38,462 nucleotides of DNA from Bacteroidales bacterium (GTDB lineage: Bacteria; Bacteroidota; Bacteroidia; Bacteroidales; P3), in contig JAQUTD010000004.1 in assembly GCA_028709955.1 (NCBI GenBank), positions 1 through 38,462 of the forward strand. Direction: 5' to 3'. The number at the start of each line of letters is the position of its first letter. The first letter of the stretch is position 1. The notes below the pieces were generated by a model. It was not told the origin of the DNA and made no database searches. It saw only the letters and a program-made list of their open reading frames with translations. This document shows positions 1-10,275 of the stretch, in pieces. The translations under genes were made by a program, and so were the position numbers.

Positions 1-2
1 TA

Positions 3-2843
3 TTAGTGGGCTTCTAACCAGTTAGTGCCGGTATTGGAGTCAACTTCCACCGGAACATTGTTCAAAGGCAGGGCTTCTTTCATTTCTTTCTCCACCATTT
101 CTCTTAGTTTTTCAAGCTCTGGCTGATAAACATCGAAGACTAATTCGTCATGAACCTGGAGTATCATCTTGGATTTCAGGTTCTGCTCGGTCATTTTCTG
201 GTGAATTGATATCATTGCTTTCTTGATCATATCCGCAGAAGTTCCTTGAATTGGCATATTTACCGCGTTTCTTTGGGCAAAATTCCTTAGGTTGGCGTTC
301 TTGGAATTGATGTCATAGAGGTATCTTCTCCTCTTTAATATGGTTTCAACATAGCCTTTTGTTTGTGCTTGAGCAATGCTTTCTTCAATAAAGGTGTTGA
401 TTTGTGGGTATTGATTGAAGTATTCATCGATCAAATTTTGGGCTTCTTTTCTCGAAATCCCTAATTGTTCTGATAATCCAAAGGCTGAAATTCCATAAAT
501 TAATCCGAAATTAACGCTTTTGGCATTTCGTCTCATATCCTTGGAAACCTCATCAAGTGACACTTTATATATCTTTGCTGCAGTTGCTAAGTGAATATCT
601 ATCCCATTATTAAAGGCTTCGCACATATGTTTATCTTGACTTAAGGATGCAATTATTCTTAATTCAATTTGAGAATAATCGGAAGCTAAAAGTATATAAT
701 CATCGTTTCTTGGAACAAATGCCTTACGAATTTCTTTTCCAAGTTGAGTTCTTATTGGTATATTTTGAAGGTTAGGATTGGTTGAAGAGAGCCTTCCGGT
801 TGAGGTTGTTGACTGATTATAGGAGGTATGAATTCTATTAGTTGTTTTATTTACAAGCAAAGGAAGTGCATCAACGTAGGTTCCTTTAAGTTTTGTTAGG
901 GAGCGATAGTCTAAGATAAGAGGGATAATTGGGTGTTTTTCGACTAATTTTGCTAAAACATCTTCTGCTGTTGAGAACTGTTTTGAGCCTGCTGTGGTCT
1001 TAGCTTTCTCGACAATTTGCAGTTTTTTGAAGAGAATGTCACCCAATTGTTTTGGCGATGAGATATTAAACTCCTCGCCTGCCAACTCATATATCTTGGT
1101 TTCTAACTCAAGTTTTGTTTCTTGTAATTGTTTGGAAAAAGCGTTTAACTCCTCAATATTTATTCTAACTCCTTCTCTTTCCATCGATAAAAGAACATCA
1201 ACCAAAGGCATTTCGATATTTTCAAACAAGTCAATTAAATCATATTCTCTTAGTTTTTCTTCAAAAATTGGTTTCAATTGAAGACAAATATCCGCATCTT
1301 CAACGGCGTATTCCTTCAATAAATTCATATCTAAAGTCTTTGGATTAATCTTTCCTCCCTTAGGTATCTTACCTACAACCTTTTCAAAAGGCACCATTTC
1401 GTAACCCAAATAGGAATTGGCAAGGACATCTAATTTATGTCTTGACTCCGCATCTATTAAATAATGAGCAAGTATTGTATCAAAACATTTCCCCTTAACC
1501 TCTATATTATAGTTCAATAATACATTCTTATCAAACTTCATATTATGACCAATCTTTAGAATAGTCTCATCTTCAAAGACTTCTTTTAGCATATTTAGTT
1601 TCTGTTCTGCTTCATCTTTTGCTTGAGAAATTGTAACAAAATATCCTTTATGCTGCTCAAAAGAGAAGGAAATTCCAATAAGATTGCAGTCTATTTCCAA
1701 TCCTGTTGTTTCGGTATCAAAGCAAACAAACCCCTTTTCCTTAATTAAAAATACTAATTCTTTTATTGTGGATTCGTCATCTGCAAAACGATAATCGTGC
1801 TCAACATTATCAATTGTTTTAAAGTTTGATTGAGAAAATAAATCAACTCCCGTTGCAGAAACAGTATTACCAAAAAGGTCAAACTGCATTTCATTACTTG
1901 AAGGAGTAGTTTTTTGGTTATTAAACATGGCTTCAGTTGCATCAGCATAGCCTGCAATTTGAGCAAATTCTCCAAAGAAACGTTTTTCAAATGTCTTAAA
2001 TTCCAACTCAGAAAACAATTGCTTACAATGCTCAAAGTCTGGTTGTTCCATATGAAGACTCTCTTCATTAAACTCAATAGGAACATCTAATATAATCGTT
2101 GCAAGCTGTTTTGAAAGTATAGCCTTATCCTTATTTTCTTCAATTGCCTTACGAATTGAATTGCTTTCTATCTTATCTGTGTTCTCAAGTATTTCTTCAA
2201 TTGAGTCAAATTGTTGCATTAATTGCTTTGCTTTCTTCTCTCCTATTGAAGGAACACCAGGAATATTATCTGAACTATCGCCCCAAAGACCAAGAATATC
2301 TATTACTTGTTCAGGACGTTTTATTTCAAATCTCTCTAAAACTTCTTTAACTCCCCACAACACTTCTTTACTTCCCATTCTTGGAAGCTTCAACATAAGA
2401 ATATTTTCTTCTACTAATTGAGCATAATCCTTGTCGGGAGTAACCATATAAACAGTAAATCCTTCTCTTGCAGCTTTCTTTGACAGAGTGCCAATAACGT
2501 CGTCTGCTTCGTAACCTTCTACCGCAAGCATAGGTATTTTCATTGCTTTAATAAGTTCCATAACATAAGGAACAGATGCAATTATATCCTCTGGTGTATC
2601 TTGACGATTAGCTTTATAAGCCTCATATTGTTCATGACGAACCGTAGGACCGTGAAGATCAAAGGCAACTCCTATATGAGATGGCTTATGTTGTTTTATA
2701 ATATCAAGTAAAGCATTAGCAAATCCAAGTATTGCAGATGTATTAAACCCTTTGGAATTAATGCGAGGGTTCTTATTTAATGCGTAATAAGAACGATAAA
2801 TTAATGCCATCGCATCAATCAAATATAGTTTTTTGTCTTCCAT
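3..2843 (-). CDS. polA: DNA polymerase I (5'-nuclease, 3'-5' exonuclease and polymerase domains)
   Basis: ORF 3..2867; likely start MEDKKLYLIDAMALIYRSYYAL at 2843. Contains the FDTETTGLE exonuclease motif, the DYSQIELR polymerase A motif and QVHDELVF motif C. Confidence 0.97.
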   Translation of the reverse strand: MEDKKLYLIDAMALIYRSYYALNKNPRINSKGFNTSAILGFANALLDIIKQHKPSHIGVAFDLHGPTVRHEQYEAYKANRQDTPEDIIASVPYVMELIKAMKIPMLAVEGYEADDVIGTLSKKAAREGFTVYMVTPDKDYAQLVEENILMLKLPRMGSKEVLWGVKEVLERFEIKRPEQVIDILGLWGDSSDNIPGVPSIGEKKAKQLMQQFDSIEEILENTDKIESNSIRKAIEENKDKAILSKQLATIILDVPIEFNEESLHMEQPDFEHCKQLFSELEFKTFEKRFFGEFAQIAGYADATEAMFNNQKTTPSSNEMQFDLFGNTVSATGVDLFSQSNFKTIDNVEHDYRFADDESTIKELVFLIKEKGFVCFDTETTGLEIDCNLIGISFSFEQHKGYFVTISQAKDEAEQKLNMLKEVFEDETILKIGHNMKFDKNVLLNYNIEVKGKCFDTILAHYLIDAESRHKLDVLANSYLGYEMVPFEKVVGKIPKGGKINPKTLDMNLLKEYAVEDADICLQLKPIFEEKLREYDLIDLFENIEMPLVDVLLSMEREGVRINIEELNAFSKQLQETKLELETKIYELAGEEFNISSPKQLGDILFKKLQIVEKAKTTAGSKQFSTAEDVLAKLVEKHPIIPLILDYRSLTKLKGTYVDALPLLVNKTTNRIHTSYNQSTTSTGRLSSTNPNLQNIPIRTQLGKEIRKAFVPRNDDYILLASDYSQIELRIIASLSQDKHMCEAFNNGIDIHLATAAKIYKVSLDEVSKDMRRNAKSVNFGLIYGISAFGLSEQLGISRKEAQNLIDEYFNQYPQINTFIEESIAQAQTKGYVETILKRRRYLYDINSKNANLRNFAQRNAVNMPIQGTSADMIKKAMISIHQKMTEQNLKSKMILQVHDELVFDVYQPELEKLREMVEKEMKEALPLNNVPVEVDSNTGTNWLEAH

Positions 2844-2847
2844 TATC

Positions 2848-4116
2848 TTATTCTGTGTAAAAATCAATCATCTTAATTATTTCCTTTGTGCAAACAGGAC
2901 AAAAGGGTTTATCGCTTCTCATTAAACAGTTTTGGAAGGGGCGATAGAACCCTTTTGAAACATAAGCTGCTCCTTCATAAGCTCCAATCTTATCTTCATA
3001 TTCTTTTGTTTGTGGAGTAGGTATTGGAACGCTGTCCTGAATCATATCTTGCCATTTCTTGGAGAAGTCTTTAAGAGAGGTTACATTTCTTTGCCAAGGC
3101 TCAATACTTTGTGCGGCTCCTTCTACTTCAATATCATTTTCCGAATACTCATCTCCTAAGCCTGCAAAAGAATGTCCAAATTCATGAATTAACACAAACC
3201 CATTTTTAGGATTAACATAGCTTGTTGCATAGAAATTAAATATTCCACCGCCACCATATACTTCACTATTGCACATTATCACAATTTGATCATAAGGTAC
3301 ATCCATAATCAATTCATGAAGATTAAACAGGTTTGGGGTCATAATATATCGCTTTGAGCCAAATGTGTTATAACCTACTCCAAGAAAAGTATTAGGATTT
3401 ATTGAGGAGTCAAGTCCTGGAACACCTGTCTGTTCTGAGAAATAACAGATCCCTCTAATATTTATCTTATCCTTTAAGTCAGAGAATGGAGCCTTGGAAA
3501 AGAAAAATTTGGTGAAAAGATTCATATCCGAAATCATCTTCAATGAATCCATTTGAGTATATCCAGAAGGAACAATCACAATGTCTAATTTCCTATTTAT
3601 TTCCGAGGAACTTATGCTTAATGGATATATCTTAGATTTTGTTTGGCTCGATTGAATCATTGCAACATCTCTCATCTCAACCCTATGTCTGTAAACTTCA
3701 AGCCATCCTCCCAAACTATCTCGAGAAAAGAATGCTATATCAACATCTTGTTTTGGATAGGGAAAGCGTATCACTTCTTCAAAATTTCCACAAGAATTTC
3801 TCGCCTCAGGGGTTGTTTGCCATTCCTCAAAAAGCGAACAATGGTTGCGAGAATAAATAATTTTTTGGGTGTTTGCAGCATAAACCTCCACTCTATGTGC
3901 TCCAAGGTTTGTTTGGTCTAATAGCTTTGTTTTTGTGCCAGCCCATCCCTTTGTTCCATAGGTTTGTTCAATATTATAATATTCAATTCCAACACGACCT
4001 GAATGATAGTATAGAATATTGAGGGTGTTGTCCTGAAAATAAGTATCGAAGTCTTGATTTTGAGCAAAACCCATCGAAGAAATAACAACAAAGAGTGCAA
4101 TTATAAGATGTTTCAT
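2848..4116 (-). CDS. M64 family metallopeptidase (IgA peptidase M64-like), secreted
   Basis: N-terminal signal-like MKHLIIALFVVISSMGFAQ; zinc motif HEFGHSFAGLGDEY. Start chosen at MKHL rather than the upstream ORF start. Confidence 0.88.
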   Translation of the reverse strand: MKHLIIALFVVISSMGFAQNQDFDTYFQDNTLNILYYHSGRVGIEYYNIEQTYGTKGWAGTKTKLLDQTNLGAHRVEVYAANTQKIIYSRNHCSLFEEWQTTPEARNSCGNFEEVIRFPYPKQDVDIAFFSRDSLGGWLEVYRHRVEMRDVAMIQSSQTKSKIYPLSISSSEINRKLDIVIVPSGYTQMDSLKMISDMNLFTKFFFSKAPFSDLKDKINIRGICYFSEQTGVPGLDSSINPNTFLGVGYNTFGSKRYIMTPNLFNLHELIMDVPYDQIVIMCNSEVYGGGGIFNFYATSYVNPKNGFVLIHEFGHSFAGLGDEYSENDIEVEGAAQSIEPWQRNVTSLKDFSKKWQDMIQDSVPIPTPQTKEYEDKIGAYEGAAYVSKGFYRPFQNCLMRSDKPFCPVCTKEIIKMIDFYTE

Positions 4117-4385
4117 ATTTTCACATAAATTTTTTAATAGCAATAAAGCAAAGATACATATTTTTTTCTTTCACTCATTACATCAAATCTCTTTGAAATA
4201 AAAAATCAGTAATCAACAAACAAACAAAGTTTTTTAGAAAAACACATTCCAAACATAGAATTAATAATCATAAATTCAGTTCAATTACAATAAATAACAT
4301 TGTTTTATGATGTTTTTAATATCCATTTCTATAATTTCAATCAACTATAAAATAGTGTCTTAGTAAGAAGTTTTTTATTAAATAT

Positions 4386-4416
4386 TTTGAAATTAAAAAT
4401 ATATATTCTATCTTTG
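4386..4416 (+). promoter_or_regulatory. Bacteroidetes-type promoter for the tnaA leader (TTTG-N19-TATCTTTG)
   Basis: -33-like TTTG 4386-4389, 19-nt spacer, -7-like TATCTTTG 4409-4416; matches TAnnTTTG exactly. Confidence 0.7.
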
Positions 4417-4433
4417 CAACCTACATATATATA

Positions 4434-4514
4434 ATGGTAAAAAAATATCTACATATCAAAAATAATAATAATCTCTATATAAACATTAAGAATAGAGATA
4501 AATTTAAATTCTAA
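4434..4514 (+). CDS. Candidate 26-aa leader peptide/uORF upstream of tnaA (MVKKYLHIKNNNNLYINIKNRDKFKF)
   Basis: ATG lies 17 nt after the -7 element; stop codon is 4 nt before a 7-bp hairpin. No Trp codon. Expression unproven. Confidence 0.35.
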   Translation: MVKKYLHIKNNNNLYINIKNRDKFKF

Positions 4515-4518
4515 TAAA

Positions 4519-4543
4519 GTTAGGTCAACATTAATCACCTAAC
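4519..4543 (+). other. Hairpin in the tnaA 5' leader
   Basis: GTTAGGT (4519-4525) pairs with ACCTAAC (4537-4543), 11-nt loop; followed by TGCCTTTATTTCT. Confidence 0.5.
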
Positions 4544-4607
4544 TGCCTTTATTTCTATTAATCAATATATATTTTAATAATTAAAAAAACGAAAAAACAT
4601 AAATATT

Positions 4608-5984
4608 ATGGAATTACCATTCGCAGAATCATGGAAAATTAAAATGGTTGAGCCAATTCGTAAAAGCACTCGCCAAGAAAGAGAACAATGGATAAAAGAA
4701 GCTCACTACAATACATTTCAGCTTTCAGCCGATAAGGTTTATATTGACCTTCTTACTGACTCTGGAACAGGATCAATGTCTCAAGCTCAATGGGCAGGAA
4801 TTATGATGGGTGATGAAAGTTATGCAGGTGCATCTTCTTTCTTTAACCTTAAGAAAGCAATAAAAGATATCACAGGATTTGAGTATGTTATACCAACACA
4901 TCAGGGTCGTGCTGCTGAAAATGTTTTATTTTCTTACTTAGTTACTAAAGGTTCTGTATGTCCAGGTAACTCACATTTTGATACAACTAAGGGGCATATC
5001 GAAAGCCGAGGAGCTATGGCTTTAGACTGTACAATTGATGAAGCAAAAGATACTCAGCTTGAAATCCCTTTCAAAGGGAATGTTGATCCAATTAAATTAG
5101 AAAAAGCATTGCAAGATTATAAAGGAAAGATACCTTTTATTATAATTACCATTACTAATAACACCGCAGGAGGACAACCTGTAAGTATGAAGAACTTACG
5201 TGAAGTTAATGAACTATCTAAAAAATATGATGTTCCTGTTCTGTTTGATTCAGCTCGTTTTGCAGAAAATGCTTACTTTATAAAAACACGAGAAGAAGGC
5301 TATCAAAACAAAACAATAAAAGAAATTGTAAAAGAAATGTTCTCTTACGCTGATGGAATGACAATGAGTGCTAAGAAGGATGCTATCGTTAATATGGGTG
5401 GGTTTATAGCAACAAGAAAAGAAGAATGGTTTGATGGTGCTAAGAACTTCTGTATTATTATGGAAGGTTATCTTACTTACGGTGGAATGAACGGAAGAGA
5501 TATGAATGCATTAGCTGTAGGTTTGGATGAAAATACTGAATTTGAAATGCTTGAAACTCGTATAAAACAAGTTGAATATCTTGCTGCCAAATTAGATGAA
5601 TATGGAATTCCATATCAACGTCCTGCTGGAGGACATGCAATCTTTGTTGATGCTCCTAAACTTTTAAAACATGTTCCAAAAGAAGAATTCCCAGCACAAA
5701 CCCTAACAGTAGAACTTTATAAAGAAGCTGGAATTCGTGGTTGTGAAATAGGATACCTGTTAGCAGACCGTGACCCAATCACAAGAGAAAATCGTTTTGG
5801 TGGTCTTGACTTCCTTCGTTTAGCAATTCCTCGTAGAGTTTATACTAATAATCATATGGATGTAATTGCAGCTGCTTTGAAAAATGTTAAAGACAGAGCA
5901 GATCAAATTACACACGGTTATAAAATTGCTTGGGAAGCTCCTCTAATGCGTCACTTCACTGTTAAATTAGAACCAATTAAATAA
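4608..5984 (+). CDS. tnaA: Tryptophanase (PLP-dependent beta-eliminating lyase)
   Basis: IDLLTDSGTGSMSQ, PTHQGR, SAKKDAIVNMGG lysine region, GIRGCEIGYLLADRDP. The EIG (not ERG) context favours tryptophanase over tyrosine phenol-lyase. Confidence 0.92.
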   Translation: MELPFAESWKIKMVEPIRKSTRQEREQWIKEAHYNTFQLSADKVYIDLLTDSGTGSMSQAQWAGIMMGDESYAGASSFFNLKKAIKDITGFEYVIPTHQGRAAENVLFSYLVTKGSVCPGNSHFDTTKGHIESRGAMALDCTIDEAKDTQLEIPFKGNVDPIKLEKALQDYKGKIPFIIITITNNTAGGQPVSMKNLREVNELSKKYDVPVLFDSARFAENAYFIKTREEGYQNKTIKEIVKEMFSYADGMTMSAKKDAIVNMGGFIATRKEEWFDGAKNFCIIMEGYLTYGGMNGRDMNALAVGLDENTEFEMLETRIKQVEYLAAKLDEYGIPYQRPAGGHAIFVDAPKLLKHVPKEEFPAQTLTVELYKEAGIRGCEIGYLLADRDPITRENRFGGLDFLRLAIPRRVYTNNHMDVIAAALKNVKDRADQITHGYKIAWEAPLMRHFTVKLEPIK

Positions 5985-6016
5985 TAATTAGCATAATCCA
6001 AAAGCTAAAAAACAAT

Positions 6017-6050
6017 AAAGCACCTCTAAACAAAATGAGGTGCTTTTTTT
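6017..6050. terminator. Intrinsic terminator between convergent tnaA and purN
   Basis: AAAGCACCTC / GAGGTGCTTT stem, 10-nt loop, followed by a T-tract. Confidence 0.85.
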
Positions 6051-6622
6051 TATTCAATGGCTTCCACTATTGATTTAATGGTTTTGGGATAGTATTCTTT
6101 TTCCAAGTTATGAATTTTTGCAGCCAGAGTTTCTGCAGTGTCATTAGAAGTAACTTCGCACTTTGCTTGAAAAATTATTTGACCTTCATCGTAATTCTCA
6201 TCCACATAATGAATAGTTATTCCACTCTCTTTTTCATTATTTTCAATTACCTTCTGATGAACATTATGCCCATACATTCCTTTCCCACCATATTTTGGTA
6301 GGAGGGCAGGATGAATATTTATTATTCTATTCTTATAGTAGTCAAGGATGTTTTTAGGGATTAACAATAGAAAACCTGCCAAAACAATAAAATTAATATC
6401 CCTTTTCTTAAGCTCTTCCAAAACTGAATTACTATTATAGAAATCATCTCTACCATAATATATATCGTCAATTCCAAGAATTTTTGCTCTTTGACGTACA
6501 TAAGCATCTTTCTTGTTTACAATAACTACTTCAATTTTTATCTTATCACTATCTTTAAAGTATTCTGCTATTTGCTGAACATTTGTTCCGTTTCCTGAAG
6601 CAAAAAGTGCTAATTTATTCAT
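6050..6622 (-). CDS. purN: Phosphoribosylglycinamide formyltransferase
   Basis: LALFASGNGTNVQQI N-terminus, INIHPALLPKYGGKGMYG, GITIHYVDENYDEG. Confidence 0.95.
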   Translation of the reverse strand: MNKLALFASGNGTNVQQIAEYFKDSDKIKIEVVIVNKKDAYVRQRAKILGIDDIYYGRDDFYNSNSVLEELKKRDINFIVLAGFLLLIPKNILDYYKNRIINIHPALLPKYGGKGMYGHNVHQKVIENNEKESGITIHYVDENYDEGQIIFQAKCEVTSNDTAETLAAKIHNLEKEYYPKTIKSIVEAIE

Positions 6623-6785
6623 TTTAACTTATTTTCCTTTTGTTTTTACAATACAAAGGTAATATTAATTCTCTAAGTCCTAAATTTTTGATTAAACATA
6701 GTATTAAGTCAAAATTAACGCTTTTTTTTATTATCTATATATCAGAAAGATAGCCTTGTCTTAAGTCTTTTTAGTGGTTTTTTTC

Positions 6786-6816
6786 TTTGGGGGGTGATAA
6801 AAAATTTGTTTCTTTG
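6786..6816 (+). promoter_or_regulatory. Candidate acpP promoter (TTTG-N19-TTTCTTTG)
   Basis: TTTG 6786-6789, 19-nt spacer, TTTCTTTG 6809-6816 (one mismatch to TAnnTTTG), 31 nt before acpP. Confidence 0.5.
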
Positions 6817-6847
6817 CAGTCTATTTTAATTTTAAAACTTAAAAATT

Positions 6848-7084
6848 ATGTCTGAAATTGCAGCAAAAGTTGTGGCTATCGTAATAGATAAGCTAGGTGT
6901 TGAAGAAAGTCAAGTTACTCCAGAAGCTAGTTTTACTGGTGACTTAGGAGCGGATTCATTAGACACAATTGAATTGATCATGGAAATTGAAAAAGAATTT
7001 GGAATTTCAATTCCAGATGATCAAGCTGAGAAGATTACAACCGTAGGTGATGCAATCGCTCACATTGAGAATTCAAAAAAATAA
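6848..7084 (+). CDS. acpP: Acyl carrier protein
   Basis: [26 protein letters not shown] phosphopantetheine-site motif. Confidence 0.98.
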   Translation: MSEIAAKVVAIVIDKLGVEESQVTPEASFTGDLGADSLDTIELIMEIEKEFGISIPDDQAEKITTVGDAIAHIENSKK

Positions 7085-7096
7085 ATTCATTTCACT

Positions 7097-8347
7097 ATGC
7101 AAATGAAGCGAGTTGTAGTAACGGGTATTGGTGCACTTACTCCGATAGGACTAAATATCTCAGATTTTTGGGATAATTTAGTAAAAGGAGTAAGTGGTGC
7201 TGCCCCTATTACTTATTTTGATGCGGCTAAAGCAAAGACAAGATTTGCTTGCGAGCTGAAAAATTTCGATCCAAATCCTTTTTTCGATAGAAAAGAATTG
7301 CGAAAATATGATAGGTTTTCTCAGTATGGTATTATTGCATCTGATCAAGCTATCAATGATAGTGGAGCAAATTTTGAACTATTAAACAAAGATAGGGTTG
7401 GAGTTATTTGGGCATCAGGTATTGGAGGAATCACAACATTCCAACAAGAAGTTAAAGATTTTGTTTTGGGAGATGGTTCTTTCCGATTTTCACCTCTGTT
7501 TATTCCTAAAATGATTGCTGATATCTGTGCTGGACATATTTCAATTCGTCATGATTTGAGAGGTCCAAATTTTGCAACTGTTTCAGCATGTGCCTCTTCG
7601 GCAAATGCTATTGCAGATGCAGCATTGTACATAAAAGTAGGCAAGGCAGATATGATGGTGTGCGGTGGTTCTGAAGCATCTATTGTTGAATCAAGTTTGG
7701 GTGGATTTAGTTCCATGACTGCTCTTTCAACAAGAAATGATGATCCTCAAACAGCTTCACGTCCTTTCGATAAGGATAGAGACGGATTTGTTTTGGGAGA
7801 AGGTGCAGGAGCAGTTGTTCTGGAAGAATTGGAACATGCACTTGCAAGAGGCGCAAAAATATATGCTGAAGTTATGGGTTCTGGATTAACTGCTGATGCA
7901 TATCACATGACAGCTTCTCATCCTGAGGGAAGAGGTGCTCATATGGCGATGAAACTTGCATTAGAGGAAGGTGAATTAGATATTAATTCTGTTGACCATA
8001 TCAATACCCACGGAACATCAACACCTGTTGGAGATATATCAGAGCCAAAGGCAATTGTATCATTGTTTGGAGAACATGCAACAAACATAAACATTAACTC
8101 CACTAAGAGTATGACAGGTCATCTTCTTGGTGCTGCAGGTGCTGTGGAATTTATTGCAACAGTTCTTACAATTGTTCATGGAGTTGTACCCCCAACAATT
8201 AATCATTTCACCGATGATCCTGAACTTCCTCAATTGAATTATACTTTCAATAAAGCTCAACAACGAGATGTTAATGTTGCTCTAAGTAACACATTTGGTT
8301 TTGGAGGGCACAATGCATCAATAGCATTGAAAAAATATAGTAAATAA
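7097..8347 (+). CDS. fabF: Beta-ketoacyl-ACP synthase II
   Basis: RVVVTGIGALTPIG, active-site region VSACASSANAIADA, NTHGTSTPVGD, KSMTGHLLGAAGAVE; adjacent to acpP. Confidence 0.97.
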   Translation: MQMKRVVVTGIGALTPIGLNISDFWDNLVKGVSGAAPITYFDAAKAKTRFACELKNFDPNPFFDRKELRKYDRFSQYGIIASDQAINDSGANFELLNKDRVGVIWASGIGGITTFQQEVKDFVLGDGSFRFSPLFIPKMIADICAGHISIRHDLRGPNFATVSACASSANAIADAALYIKVGKADMMVCGGSEASIVESSLGGFSSMTALSTRNDDPQTASRPFDKDRDGFVLGEGAGAVVLEELEHALARGAKIYAEVMGSGLTADAYHMTASHPEGRGAHMAMKLALEEGELDINSVDHINTHGTSTPVGDISEPKAIVSLFGEHATNININSTKSMTGHLLGAAGAVEFIATVLTIVHGVVPPTINHFTDDPELPQLNYTFNKAQQRDVNVALSNTFGFGGHNASIALKKYSK

Positions 8348-8358
8348 GTAGTTTATTA

Positions 8359-9099
8359 ATGTTATCCCTATTTAGAACATCAACAAAGATTGATAAACGA
8401 GATAAGGAGCTAAAACTATTTCTTAAGAATATTCTTGGGTGTAAGCCCAAGAATATTTCTATTTATAAGCTTGCCCTTACTCATAAATCCTATTATTATA
8501 AGTCAAATAAAGGATTTAGAATGAATAATGAACGATTGGAATACCTGGGTGACACTGTGCTAAGTACAATTACAGGTGATTATCTTTTCAAGAAATACCC
8601 ATATCAAGGAGAGGGATTCTTAACAGAAATGCGATCCAAAATTGTTAGCCGCTCTTCTCTTAACAAATTAGCTCAAAAGATAGGTTTATCCAAATACATA
8701 CAATATAGTAAGGATAATGGGCAGTTCCTTTCTATGGATGGTGACGCCTTTGAAGCAATTGTTGGTGCCATATACCTCGATAAAGGATACCCTTTCACCT
8801 ACAAAGTAATCTCAAAAAGAATTTTTTCCCTTTATCTCGATATTGATTCATTGGAAAAAACCGATTGGAACTTTAAGAGCAAACTGATTGATTGGGGACA
8901 AAAAACTAAGCAAAAAGTTTCCTACCAAGTTATCAACACCGACGAAACAAACTCAAGAAAGCAATACACAATACAAGTTTTCATTGACGATGTTGCTCAA
9001 GAAACCGCAGTTGATTTTTCAATTAAGGCAGCAGAACAATTCGCCTCCGAGAAAACTTATAAAAAACTGCTCGCAGAAAACATAATCACTGATGAATAA
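8359..9099 (+). CDS. rnc: Ribonuclease III
   Basis: NERLEYLGDTVLS signature, DAFEAIVGAIYLDKG, C-terminal dsRBD-like region. Confidence 0.95.
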   Translation: MLSLFRTSTKIDKRDKELKLFLKNILGCKPKNISIYKLALTHKSYYYKSNKGFRMNNERLEYLGDTVLSTITGDYLFKKYPYQGEGFLTEMRSKIVSRSSLNKLAQKIGLSKYIQYSKDNGQFLSMDGDAFEAIVGAIYLDKGYPFTYKVISKRIFSLYLDIDSLEKTDWNFKSKLIDWGQKTKQKVSYQVINTDETNSRKQYTIQVFIDDVAQETAVDFSIKAAEQFASEKTYKKLLAENIITDE

Positions 9100-9958
9100 C
9101 ACAGATAGAAAACCTTCATGGCTTAAAATAAAACTCCCTCAAGGACAAAACTATTCCAAAGTCAAACAAGTAGTAGAGTTAAACAAACTACATACAATCT
9201 GCTCAAGTGGTAAATGCCCAAACATAGGCGAATGCTGGACAAAAGGAACCGCAACCTTTATGATTGCAGGAGATATCTGTACTCGTAGCTGCAAATTTTG
9301 TGCAACTCAAACCGGAAAACCACTCCCATTAGACCAGGAAGAACCAAAAAAGATTGCCTCATCCGTAAAGTTAATGCAGCTTAAACACTGCGTAATAACC
9401 TCTGTTGACAGAGATGACCTCGAAGATAAGGGAGCAAAGCACTGGGCTCAGACAATAAAAGAAACCCGAAATGAAAATCCCAACACCATAATTGAAATAC
9501 TTGCCCCGGATTTTGATGGCAAAAAAGAACTTCTGGATATTGTTTTTGAAGCAAAACCAGATATTTTTGGTCACAATATGGAAACAGTCAAACGACTATC
9601 TTCCCAAGTAAGAAGCCGTGCCAAATATGATTTAAGCTTAGAAGTTATAAGTCAAGCAACTAAATCAGGAATAATCTCCAAATCAGGAATAATGGTAGGC
9701 CTGGGAGAAACGGAAGAAGAAGTTGTTGAATTGATGAAAGACCTCCGAGCAGTTGGATGCAATCTCTTCACAATAGGTCAATACCTCCAGCCAACAAAAG
9801 ATAATATCCCCGTTCACGAATACGTAACTCCCGAACAATTCGCAAAATATAAGGAGATAGGAATGAACTTAGGCTTCGATAATATTGAAAGCGGCCCCCT
9901 TGTTCGCTCATCCTATATGGCGGAACAAACCTTTATCGAGTCAAAATTAGGCAAATAG
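9092..9958 (+). CDS. lipA: Lipoyl synthase
   Basis: CSSGKCPNIGECW and radical SAM CTRSCKFC; GLGETEEEV; IGQYLQPTKDNIPVHEYV. Confidence 0.97.
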   Translation: MNNTDRKPSWLKIKLPQGQNYSKVKQVVELNKLHTICSSGKCPNIGECWTKGTATFMIAGDICTRSCKFCATQTGKPLPLDQEEPKKIASSVKLMQLKHCVITSVDRDDLEDKGAKHWAQTIKETRNENPNTIIEILAPDFDGKKELLDIVFEAKPDIFGHNMETVKRLSSQVRSRAKYDLSLEVISQATKSGIISKSGIMVGLGETEEEVVELMKDLRAVGCNLFTIGQYLQPTKDNIPVHEYVTPEQFAKYKEIGMNLGFDNIESGPLVRSSYMAEQTFIESKLGK

Positions 9959-10149
9959 TCCCACCCAAAAAAAACTTTGCCTGAGAAAATAAATTGGAAA
10001 TATTCCCTTTATATTAAAAAAATGTTTTACATTTGCCCTTGTAAAGCAGCCAAATCTTGACTTTTAATTGCGATTTTGAGCTCAAAAACCCTCACAAATC
10101 CACTCCTTTACTCGGCTCTTTGAAGTATAAACTCGAGGCTAAGTGAAAA

Positions 10150-10275
10150 CTTACCCATAAGTAACTCGAAAGTTACTCCTAAGTAACTCTTGAGTTACAT
10201 ATAACTAACTCGGAAGTTACTCCTATGTAACTCTGGAGTTACTTATAACTAACTCTGGAGTTACCTATAGGTAAG
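10150..10275. repeat. Phased array of 12 alternating inverted half-sites (GTAAC/GTTAC type), 11-bp centre-to-centre, 22-bp palindrome period
   Basis: Half-sites at 10150 CTTAC, 10161 GTAAC, 10172 GTTAC, 10183 GTAAC, 10194 GTTAC, 10205 CTAAC, 10216 GTTAC, 10227 GTAAC, 10238 GTTAC, 10249 CTAAC, 10260 GTTAC, 10271 GTAAG. Flanks TGAAAACTTACC / GGTAAGTTTTTCA are inverted. Confidence 0.93.

Noticed and set aside
994-2421. Plus-strand and alternate-frame ORFs (994-1281, 2144-2350, 2161-2421) and minus 1763-2086 inside polA
   Set aside because: They overlap the well-supported polA frame and have no recognisable domain or start context; treated as shadow ORFs.
4608-5984. Tyrosine phenol-lyase assignment
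   Set aside because: The GCEIGYLLADRD region has Ile where tyrosine phenol-lyase has the substrate Arg (MERG); tryptophanase fits better.
10150-10275. The 22-bp repeat array as a CRISPR array
   Set aside because: Repeats are palindromic half-sites with only 6-bp spacers, far too short for spacers, and there are no cas genes in the window.
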